Under the pieces are notes generated by a model. The model was not told where the DNA came from, searched no databases, and was given only the letters and a program-made list of their open reading frames with translations. The translations under genes and the position numbers were made by a program. A stretch of DNA of 38,135 bases from Pseudomonadota bacterium (GTDB lineage: Bacteria > Pseudomonadota > Alphaproteobacteria > Rhizobiales > Beijerinckiaceae), in contig JAKAJL010000034.1 in the NCBI GenBank assembly GCA_021813805.1, forward strand, positions 1 to 38,135, written 5' to 3'. Shown in pieces: positions 31,970 to 38,135 of this stretch (positions are counted from its first letter, which is position 1; each line of letters starts with the position of its first letter).

Positions 31970-33280
31970 TCAGCGGCCGTTGACCCGCGCCTCGCCCTGG
32001 CGTGAGCGGCCCTCGCCCGAAGCTCGCGGCGCCCGCCGCTTTTCGCCGTCGCGGCGCGGCGCCAGCCTTTTGGCGGCCGGGCCGCCGTTCGGCCGCCCGG
32101 ATCGGGCGCCCGGCTTTTTCGTCGCGACATGAACCTCCTCCGGCGCGCCTGGAGCAAGGCGCAGGTCGGTGGATGGAATCGTCTGCCTCGTTAGCTTCTC
32201 GATGCCGCGCAAGAGATCGCGCTCTTGGTGATCGCACAGCGAAATGGCCTCGCCTTCCGCCCCGGCGCGCGCCGTGCGACCGATGCGATGGACATAGGCT
32301 TCGGGGACTTCCGGAAGTTCGAAATTCACGACATGGCTGACGCCTTCGACGTCGATGCCGCGCGCGGCGATATCGGTCGCGACCAGCACGGCGACGCGGC
32401 CCGAGCGGAACCCGTCCAGAGCGCGCAGGCGCTGGCTCTGGCTCTTGTTGCCGTGAATCGCCTCCGCCGTCAGACCCGCACCGGCCAGCGCCGACGCCAC
32501 CCGGTCGGCGCCGCGCTTGGTGCGGGTAAAGACGATCGAGCGGCGGAAGTCGGGGTTTTGCAGCAGGTCGACCAGAACCTCGGTCTTGCGCCTGGCCTCG
32601 ATCAGGATCACCCGCTGGGCCACGCGGTCCGCCGTTTTGGCGACCGGCGTCACCGAAACCTGCACCGGCTGATGCAGCATTTCCGAGGCCAGCATGGCGA
32701 TTTGCGGCGGCATGGTGGCGGAGAAGAACAAGGTCTGCCGCCGCTTCGGCAATTTGGCGAAAATCTTGCGGATCGGAACGAGAAAGCCGAGATCGAGCAT
32801 ATGGTCAGCCTCGTCGAGCACGACCGCCGAAGTTCCATCGAGCCGCAGATTGCCCTGCGTCATGTGATCGAGCAGCCGTCCCGGGGTGGCGACCAGCACA
32901 TCAAGCCCTCGCGACAGCGCCTGAACTTGCGGGCCGAAGCCGACGCCGCCGAAGATCGTGGCGACCCGCAGCCCGGCGAAACGGCCATAGGCCTTGAAAC
33001 TGTCGCCGATCTGGGCCGCCAGTTCGCGAGTCGGCGCCAGCACCAGAACGCGCGTCTGTTTGGCGCGCGGATGTTCAGGAAATTTCAACAGCCGGGAGAT
33101 GAGCGGCGTGGCGAAGGCGCAGGTCTTGCCGGTGCCGGTCTGGGCGATCCCGAGCAGGTCGCGCCCTTCGAGCAAGGGCGGAATGGCTTGCGCCTGGATG
33201 GGCGTCGGCGTTTCGTAACCTTCGGATTTGAGAGCGCGCAGAATGGTCTCGGCCAGGCCGAGATCGGAAAATTGAGTCAC
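31970..33280 (-). CDS. DEAD-box RNA helicase (RhlE-like)
   Basis: A 436-residue ATP-dependent RNA helicase. Motifs in order: Q motif (YETPTPIQAQAIP), Walker A (AQTGTGKT), PTRELAAQI, TPGRLLD, DEAD (VVLDEADHM), SAT (FFSATM), IVFTRTKRGAD, ATDIAARGID and HRIGRTARAG. The C-terminal 65 residues are a basic Arg/Gly/Pro-rich tail likely to bind RNA. Length and tail fit the RhlE group, which helps ribosome assembly and RNA decay, often in the cold. The start is GTG 33280; no good ribosome binding site is visible, but a four-codon frame (ATG 33294, M-K-A-K) ends in a TGA overlapping the GTG. cspA and rpsU are its neighbours. Confidence 0.95.
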   Translation of the reverse strand: MTQFSDLGLAETILRALKSEGYETPTPIQAQAIPPLLEGRDLLGIAQTGTGKTCAFATPLISRLLKFPEHPRAKQTRVLVLAPTRELAAQIGDSFKAYGRFAGLRVATIFGGVGFGPQVQALSRGLDVLVATPGRLLDHMTQGNLRLDGTSAVVLDEADHMLDLGFLVPIRKIFAKLPKRRQTLFFSATMPPQIAMLASEMLHQPVQVSVTPVAKTADRVAQRVILIEARRKTEVLVDLLQNPDFRRSIVFTRTKRGADRVASALAGAGLTAEAIHGNKSQSQRLRALDGFRSGRVAVLVATDIAARGIDVEGVSHVVNFELPEVPEAYVHRIGRTARAGAEGEAISLCDHQERDLLRGIEKLTRQTIPSTDLRLAPGAPEEVHVATKKPGARSGRPNGGPAAKRLAPRRDGEKRRAPRASGEGRSRQGEARVNGR

Positions 33281-33886
33281 TTTTTAGCTTTCATATGGCC
33301 GCGCCCGCCTGGATTGCGGCGGAGATCGAGGCTTGGCGAAGAAGGCCCCGCACAGAATGGGCCGCCTGTCATGAAACGGCTTTAAGGCCGGGCGACGCGT
33401 CAATCGAAAAAATCCGCGTCCCATGCGCCGGCGCGCCGTGAGGTCTATGCCAATACGCGCATTATCCGCGCGAGGCAAGTGCTGCGCGTTGGGCCCGGGA
33501 TGGAAATCCGGCGGGTTTCGCGCCTGCCTATGACATCCCGATCGCCGGGTGTTTATCGAAATCGTCGAGATCATACAAAGGGAAACGGCGGCTGGAACGG
33601 CTGATTCCTTCGCCTGGGCTTGGGCGAAAACTCGATTTTCTCTTTTTGACTGTCCAGAATGTCCGAAGCCAGGCGATGTTTTATTTTCATCTCTGGCCAA
33701 TCCCCCCGCCATATCGTATAGAGCGACGACAGGGTCGTTCGATGGTCGAACTCGGAGCTCCCTGCGCATCTCCAAAATCATCGCTTTCCCCTGCGGTGGC
33801 AGTCGCTCTGGCGACTGGTCGTGATGCTTCGCGTCGCCGTCGTCGGGCCGGTGGCGCATCCCTCGAAGGCAAAGATCGGATAATTC
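33281..33886. other. 600-base gap between helicase and rpsU
   Basis: No gene I can support. Several open frames cross it but have no recognisable family, and the longest is antisense to rpsU. A frame at 33676 starts MFYFHL, superficially like small DUF6894 proteins, but it diverges within ten residues. The region probably holds the rpsU promoter and a long leader. Confidence 0.45.
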
Positions 33887-34171
33887 GTGCAGGTATTGGT
33901 TCGCGACAACAATGTCGAGCAGGCGCTTCGCGTGCTGAAGAAGAAGATGCAGCGTGAGGGTCTTTTCCGCGAAATGAAACAGCGCCGCGCCTATGAGAAA
34001 CCCTCGGAAAAGCGGACGCGGGAGGCGGCCGAAGCCGTTCGGCGGGCTCGCAAGCTGGCGCGCAAAAAGGCGCAGCACGAAGGGCTGGCGCCAAAGCCGA
34101 AACGCAAGGTTCAACGCGACGCGCAGCGACCCGCGGCGCCGGGGTTTTCGGCGGCGAAGCCATCGTCCTGA
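33887..34171 (+). CDS. rpsU: Small-subunit ribosomal protein bS21
   Basis: A 94-residue bS21. [20 protein letters not shown] is the conserved alphaproteobacterial N-terminus, followed by [23 protein letters not shown], which contacts the 16S rRNA near the anti-Shine-Dalgarno region. The Lys/Arg/Ala-rich C-terminal extension beyond about residue 70 is longer than in E. coli (71 residues) but normal in this class. The start is GTG 33887, because the conserved first residues begin there; the preceding AAGATCGGA is a weak ribosome binding site. It forms a group with cspA and the RNA helicase. Confidence 0.95.
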   Translation: MQVLVRDNNVEQALRVLKKKMQREGLFREMKQRRAYEKPSEKRTREAAEAVRRARKLARKKAQHEGLAPKPKRKVQRDAQRPAAPGFSAAKPSS

Positions 34172-34245
34172 TCTCGCAACGCGCAAGGGTTCCATCGCGA
34201 AATCATGGGTCGGGCCCGCGCGCGACGTTGGGGAGATCTGAAAAT

Positions 34246-34461
34246 ATGGCGCGCAAACCCGGCTCGAAGAGCGAATTTGTTTTGTTCGACGTCCTTTACG
34301 AGGATGGCGCCCGGCGTTCCAACCGGCGCGTTCCGAAGGAAATTCTCGGCGGCCTCGACGGCGACGAACCGGCCCGTGCTTTCCTTGAGGCGCTGGACCG
34401 GGAAATCGCCGCGCGCTCTGGCCAAACGATGGCGGCGATCAAAGTTGTGCGGCGCTCATGA
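34246..34461 (+). CDS. Small conserved orphan downstream of rpsU
   Basis: A 71-residue soluble protein with no family I can name. It contains KSEFVLFDVLYEDGARRSNRRV, EILGGLDGDEPARAFLEALDREI and ends IKVVRRS. The first half is probably a beta-hairpin and the second helical. Balanced composition, a good ribosome binding site (GGGGAG, 34230-34235) and a clean stop argue for a real gene; I believe similar small proteins occur in other Rhizobiales. It lies 74 bases after rpsU and may be cotranscribed. Confidence 0.7.
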   Translation: MARKPGSKSEFVLFDVLYEDGARRSNRRVPKEILGGLDGDEPARAFLEALDREIAARSGQTMAAIKVVRRS

Positions 34462-34693
34462 GCGCGAGGGCCTGTTGCCCTTTGACGCAACAGATGCCCG
34501 ACGGAACGTCGAGGAACGCACGCCGTCGGAGCGGCGACTGTTGGCGCTCCACGTCGCACATTCGCGCCTCGTCGCCGTCCCGCCGGTCGGAGCCGCCTGT
34601 CCGCCGGGGCCGAGCGTTGGATCTTCACCCCTAGCGGCTTCTTAATCTCTTGCCCTCATTCTCCGGCGCCAGGACCCAGCGCTGGAGACCGCC

Positions 34694-36562
34694 TTGACGG
34701 ACGCAACGACGACTTTCCCCCCTCGGCCGCGGATCGGCCCCGAGACCCGGCGGCGTCTTGTCCTCTGGCTCGCCGTCCTGGGCGCGACCGCCTTTTCCTT
34801 TCTGCTGGACCAATCCAAGCTGGCGGCGGTGTGGCGGACTGGCGTCTTCTATGACACGGACGACGCCATGCGCATGGTCCAGGTCCGCGATTTCCTGGCG
34901 GGACAGAGCTGGTGGGACCTCGTCGCGCATCGGCTCGACCCGCCGCATGGCATGTTGTCGCACTGGTCGCGTATCGTCGACGCCCTCCTCGCGCCGCTGG
35001 TTTACGGCTTCGGCCTCGTCCTCCCGGCCGAGACGGCCGAGCGCGCGGCGCGGATCGCTTTTCCGGCCCTGACGCTCATCTCTCTCTATCGCGCCGGCGC
35101 CTATGCGGGGCGCGCGTTCCTCGGCGAGGTCTATGAAGTGGCCGCGGTGGCCGCGGTCGCGCTGAGCGGCGTGGCCAACATGCAGTTCTCGCCTGGCCGC
35201 GTCGACCATCACGGGCTGCAGATCCTCGGGCTTGTCGTCGCCGTCGCGGCGATGGCGGAAAGCCTCGACGCGGCGCGGGCGCGGCGCGCCGCCCTCGCCG
35301 GCGCAGCGATCGCCTTGACCGCGGGCGTCGGCCTTGAAAACCTGCCGTTCTTCATCGTTCTTTGCGCCGCGCCGCCCCTCGCCTTCATCGCCCGGGGCGA
35401 CAGCGCGAAACCTCTTCTGGTCGCCTTCGCGCGCGGTCTGGCGCTGTCGCTCGTCGCCGTTTTCGTCGCCACCATCCCGCCGTCGCGCTGGCTCGATCCG
35501 CGCACCGACGCTCTGTCGATCGTCTATCTGACCGCCTTTCTCGCCGCCTCCACGGCCTTTTTTGTTCTGGCGCGCCTGCCTCTGGCGCGCTGGCCCGCGC
35601 GGTTCGCCGCCTGCGTCGCCGCCGGCGCCGCCGTCGTCGCTCTGACCCTTGTCCTGTTCCCCTCGGTCCTCAAGGGCCCCTATGCGGGGCTTTCACCCGA
35701 ACTGCGCCTGTTCTGGCTGGGGAAAATCAGCGAAATGAAGTCCTTTGCCGTTTATACGGACGGCAAGCCGGTGTTGCGCGCCGAATGGCTGACCGCCTTT
35801 TTCCTGGCGCTGGGGGGCGTTGCGCTGAGCGCCCGGCTCGCGGCGGCGCGCGGGGATCGCGTGGCCCTGAGCCGCTGGATTCTTCTTGGCGCCGTGCTTT
35901 CGGCGGGCGGCGCCGTTTCGGCAGCCCATATCCGCGCCCTCGGCTCGACCGCCCCGCTGATCGCCCTCGGCACGCTCGGCCTCGTCGCCCCCTTGCGGGA
36001 AAAACTGATGAGCTGGAATCCCGCCTTCGGCGGCCCGCTGGCGGAAATGGCCTCCATTCTGGCCGTCTCGCGTTTGGGCCTGGCGATCGTGACGAGCCTG
36101 ATCTGGGCGCCCGATCCGGCGAAGGCGGCGACGCCGCCGTCGCCCGGCGCGCCAGGAACGGCCGAAAGCTGCCGCGCGCCAGAATCCTTCGCGCCCCTGG
36201 CCCGCCTTCCCGCCGGTCTGGCGATCGCGCAAATCGACGCCGGGCCATTCCTCCTGGCCCATACGCCCCATGCCGCGCTCGCCGCCTCCTACCACCGCGA
36301 CAACCACGGCAACCTGATCGCGCTTCATGTCCTTGCCGGACCGCCGGACCAGGCCGAGGCGCTGGCGCGAAGCTCTGGCGCGCGCTGGCTTTTCCTCTGC
36401 GTCACCCAGGATCGCACCTTCCTGTCCTATGTGGACAAGGCGCCGGACGGTCTGGCGGCGCGGATCGCCGCCCACCACGCCCCAGCCTGGCTGAAGCCGG
36501 TCCCGCTCCAGGGAACGCCCTATCTCGCCTTCGAAATCCAGCCCGCGCCGGAACGAAAGTAA
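34694..36562 (+). CDS. Multi-spanning membrane protein, GT-C/STT3-like
   Basis: A 622-residue integral membrane protein with about 11-13 transmembrane helices in residues 20-480 and a soluble C-terminal domain (about 490-622). After the first helix comes YDTDDAMRMVQVRDFLAGQSWWD, with an Asp-Asp pair in the first periplasmic loop, and later SPGRVDHHGLQIL. Acidic pairs in the first loop and His/Asp motifs in the second are features of GT-C glycosyltransferases and STT3/PglB oligosaccharyltransferases, which use polyprenyl-linked sugars. I infer a sugar transferase or lipid-linked-oligosaccharide enzyme; the substrate is unknown. The start is TTG 34694, preceded by GGAG. It is followed after 70 bases by a sugar-mutase-like flavoprotein gene, supporting a surface-glycan role. 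Confidence 0.75.
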   Translation: MTDATTTFPPRPRIGPETRRRLVLWLAVLGATAFSFLLDQSKLAAVWRTGVFYDTDDAMRMVQVRDFLAGQSWWDLVAHRLDPPHGMLSHWSRIVDALLAPLVYGFGLVLPAETAERAARIAFPALTLISLYRAGAYAGRAFLGEVYEVAAVAAVALSGVANMQFSPGRVDHHGLQILGLVVAVAAMAESLDAARARRAALAGAAIALTAGVGLENLPFFIVLCAAPPLAFIARGDSAKPLLVAFARGLALSLVAVFVATIPPSRWLDPRTDALSIVYLTAFLAASTAFFVLARLPLARWPARFAACVAAGAAVVALTLVLFPSVLKGPYAGLSPELRLFWLGKISEMKSFAVYTDGKPVLRAEWLTAFFLALGGVALSARLAAARGDRVALSRWILLGAVLSAGGAVSAAHIRALGSTAPLIALGTLGLVAPLREKLMSWNPAFGGPLAEMASILAVSRLGLAIVTSLIWAPDPAKAATPPSPGAPGTAESCRAPESFAPLARLPAGLAIAQIDAGPFLLAHTPHAALAASYHRDNHGNLIALHVLAGPPDQAEALARSSGARWLFLCVTQDRTFLSYVDKAPDGLAARIAAHHAPAWLKPVPLQGTPYLAFEIQPAPERK

Positions 36563-36599
36563 CGCCCGCCGTCCATAAGCGGAAATTAACGCCTGCCGT
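36560..36599. repeat. 13-bp direct repeat before the flavoprotein gene
   Basis: TAACGCCCGCCGT (36560-36572) and TAACGCCTGCCGT (36587-36599) differ at one base and repeat with a period of 27. The first copy begins in the stop codon of the membrane protein gene. Possibly a regulator site for the downstream gene; no other evidence. Confidence 0.4.
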
Positions 36600-36632
36600 G
36601 GCAGAAACTCCGTGTGTTTTTGGAGTCGTCGC

Positions 36633-38135
36633 ATGAGCCGCATCGTTGAAACCTTGATCATCGGCGCCGGTCCGGCGGGATTGACCACCGCCTACCAGCT
36701 CTCCAAGGAAGGCCGCGAGGTCGTCGTCCTGGAAAGAGACCCGGTCTATGTCGGCGGCATCAGCCGGACGGTGAATTACAAGAACTTCCTCTTCGACATC
36801 GGCGGCCATCGCTTCTTCTCGAAATCGAAGGCGATCGTCGATCTGTGGCGGGAAATCCTCCCCGACGACTTCGTCGAGCGCCCGCGCCTGTCGCGGATTT
36901 TCTATAAAAAGAAATTCTACGCCTATCCGCTGCGCGCCTTCGAGGCCCTGCGCAATCTGGGCCTCGCCGAAAGCGCGCTCTGCATGGCGTCCTTCGGCTT
37001 CGCCAAGCTGTTTCCGGTCCACAATCCGAGAAACTTCCATCAATGGGTGCGCAACCAGTTCGGCGAGCGGCTGTTCTCGATCTTTTTCAAGACCTACACC
37101 GAAAAGGTCTGGGGCATGAGCTGCGACGAAATCTCGTCGGACTGGGCCGCCCAGCGCATCAAGGGCCTGAGCCTGGGGGCCGCGATCCTCGACGGGCTGC
37201 GCCGTTCGCTCGGGCTCAACAAGGCCAGGAACAACGGCGACAACAGCGCCAAGACGCTGATCGAGAGCTTCCAGTACCCGCGCAAGGGCCCCGGCATGAT
37301 GTGGGAGGCCGCCGCCGCCAAGATCAAACGGAATGGCGGCGAAGTCCTGATGGGTCGCTCGGTGGAGCAAATCCATTACGACGAGGCCAGCCGGATCTGG
37401 ACCGTCGAAGCCTGGACCGCCGACAACCGGCGCGAGACTTTCCAGGCCCGCCATGTCGTGTCCTCCGCGCCCATCCGCGAGCTGATGTCCAATCTGTCGC
37501 CGACGCCGATCAGCCTGCTGCACGCCCGGCAGTTGCGCTATCGCGACTTCCTCACCGTGGTCCTGATCGGCAGGTCGCGCCGCGAGCTGCCCGACAACTG
37601 GGTCTATATCCACGATCCGGCGGTCAAGGTCGGGCGTGTCCAGAACTTCCGCTCATGGTCGCCGGAAATGATCCCGGACGGGGTCTCCACCTGCCTGGGG
37701 CTGGAATATTTCTGCTTCGAGGGCGACGGCCTGTGGACCGCCTCCGACGCCGAACTGATCGAACTGGCCAAGCGCGAGATCGGCCAGATCGGGCTGATGG
37801 ACCCGCGGGATGTCGCCGACGCCTCGGTCGTGCGCCAGCCCAAGGCCTATCCGGTTTATGACGAGACCTACGCCGCCAATATCGAGACGATCCGCGCCGA
37901 ACTGCGGCTGCGCTATCCGAACCTTCATCTGGTCGGCCGTAACGGCATGCACAAATACAACAACCAGGATCACGCGATGATGACCGGCATGCTGACCGCG
38001 CTGAACATCGTCGCCGGCGAAATCGTGCATGACGTGTGGCGCGTCAATGAGGACGCCGAATATTGCGAGGCCGGCGTGTCCGGCGCCGTGGAAGCCCTGA
38101 CGAGCGAGCGTCAGGTCCCGAGCAAGGCGGCGTGA
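36633..38135 (+). CDS. FAD/NAD(P)-dependent oxidoreductase, UDP-galactopyranose-mutase-like
   Basis: A 500-residue flavoprotein. The N-terminal Rossmann motif IIGAGPAGLTTAYQLSKEG with VVVLERDPVYVGGISRTV binds FAD. FDIGGHRFFS, YPLRAFEAL, EKVWGMSCDEISSDWAAQRIKGLSL and FQYPRKGPGMMWE resemble the amine-oxidase/protoporphyrinogen-oxidase superfamily and UDP-galactopyranose mutase-like enzymes found in glycan clusters. NLHLVGRNGMHKYNNQDHAM near residues 430-450 is the C-terminal FAD-contact segment. The reaction cannot be assigned; sugar-ring isomerisation or oxidation is a reasonable guess given the GT-C-like neighbour. TGGAG lies upstream of ATG 36633. The gene is complete: its stop codon is the last three bases of the window. 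Confidence 0.85.
   Translation: MSRIVETLIIGAGPAGLTTAYQLSKEGREVVVLERDPVYVGGISRTVNYKNFLFDIGGHRFFSKSKAIVDLWREILPDDFVERPRLSRIFYKKKFYAYPLRAFEALRNLGLAESALCMASFGFAKLFPVHNPRNFHQWVRNQFGERLFSIFFKTYTEKVWGMSCDEISSDWAAQRIKGLSLGAAILDGLRRSLGLNKARNNGDNSAKTLIESFQYPRKGPGMMWEAAAAKIKRNGGEVLMGRSVEQIHYDEASRIWTVEAWTADNRRETFQARHVVSSAPIRELMSNLSPTPISLLHARQLRYRDFLTVVLIGRSRRELPDNWVYIHDPAVKVGRVQNFRSWSPEMIPDGVSTCLGLEYFCFEGDGLWTASDAELIELAKREIGQIGLMDPRDVADASVVRQPKAYPVYDETYAANIETIRAELRLRYPNLHLVGRNGMHKYNNQDHAMMTGMLTALNIVAGEIVHDVWRVNEDAEYCEAGVSGAVEALTSERQVPSKAA

Noticed and set aside
33676-33957. Frame beginning MFYFHL upstream of rpsU, reminiscent of DUF6894
   Set aside because: Similarity ends within about ten residues, the frame overlaps the start of rpsU, and no ribosome binding site is present.

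Overview
The window looks like a piece of chromosome from an alphaproteobacterium of the order Hyphomicrobiales (Rhizobiales), perhaps near Beijerinckiaceae/Methylocystaceae; the family-level placement is a guess. Support comes from the high GC content, an Irr regulator divergent from a fabA-fabB-fabI operon, a SAM-II riboswitch upstream of metZ, a double-length dCTP deaminase, and a palindromic intergenic element of rhizobial style. There is no phage, transposase, integrase or CRISPR array. It reads as core chromosome with a few accessory patches.

Layout. (1) 1-3500, redox/gas-sensing patch: a DUF6894-like fragment at the edge, a decayed Asn-Val-repeat secreted protein gene, two Rrf2 Fe-S regulators in tail-to-tail order, and an ArsR regulator with the two cysteines of the persulfide sensors SqrR/BigR followed by a pirin. 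(2) 3500-7400: an RpfC-like hybrid kinase translationally coupled to an RpfG-like receiver whose output domains are degenerate GGDEF and EAL. (3) 7600-12100, metabolism: folP-folK, tRNA-Gly(CCC), dcd, then metZ behind a SAM-II riboswitch. (4) 11900-14600: a cobalamin riboswitch and BtuB-type receptor, then a DUF2147 protein. (5) 14800-18400: a Pat-like acyltransferase fused to an NDP-forming acyl-CoA synthetase, and queC. (6) 18500-20700: a candidate Irr box (iron control element) in front of an outer-membrane protein, a cupredoxin and an FTR1 permease. (7) 20700-27150: LysM protein, kdsB-pheA, an NTF2-like protein, a LOG protein coupled to a metallo-beta-lactamase/beta-CASP RNA nuclease, and a DUF2076 protein. 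(8) 27200-30700: irr divergent from fabA-fabB-fabI. (9) 31100-34500: cold-shock/RNA group (cspA, DEAD-box helicase, rpsU and two small conserved orphans). (10) 34700-38135: a GT-C/STT3-like membrane protein and a UDP-galactopyranose-mutase-like flavoprotein, probably for surface glycans; the last stop codon coincides with the window end.

Iron and redox control recur: Irr is encoded about 9 kb from a predicted Irr site, two Fe-S Rrf2 proteins sit at the left, and a putative sulfur sensor lies next to them. The least conventional items are the RpfC/degenerate-output pair, the SAM-II aptamer whose 3' pseudoknot strand is also one arm of a terminator-like hairpin, the FTR1 operon with an outer-membrane partner, and three copies of a dispersed palindrome.
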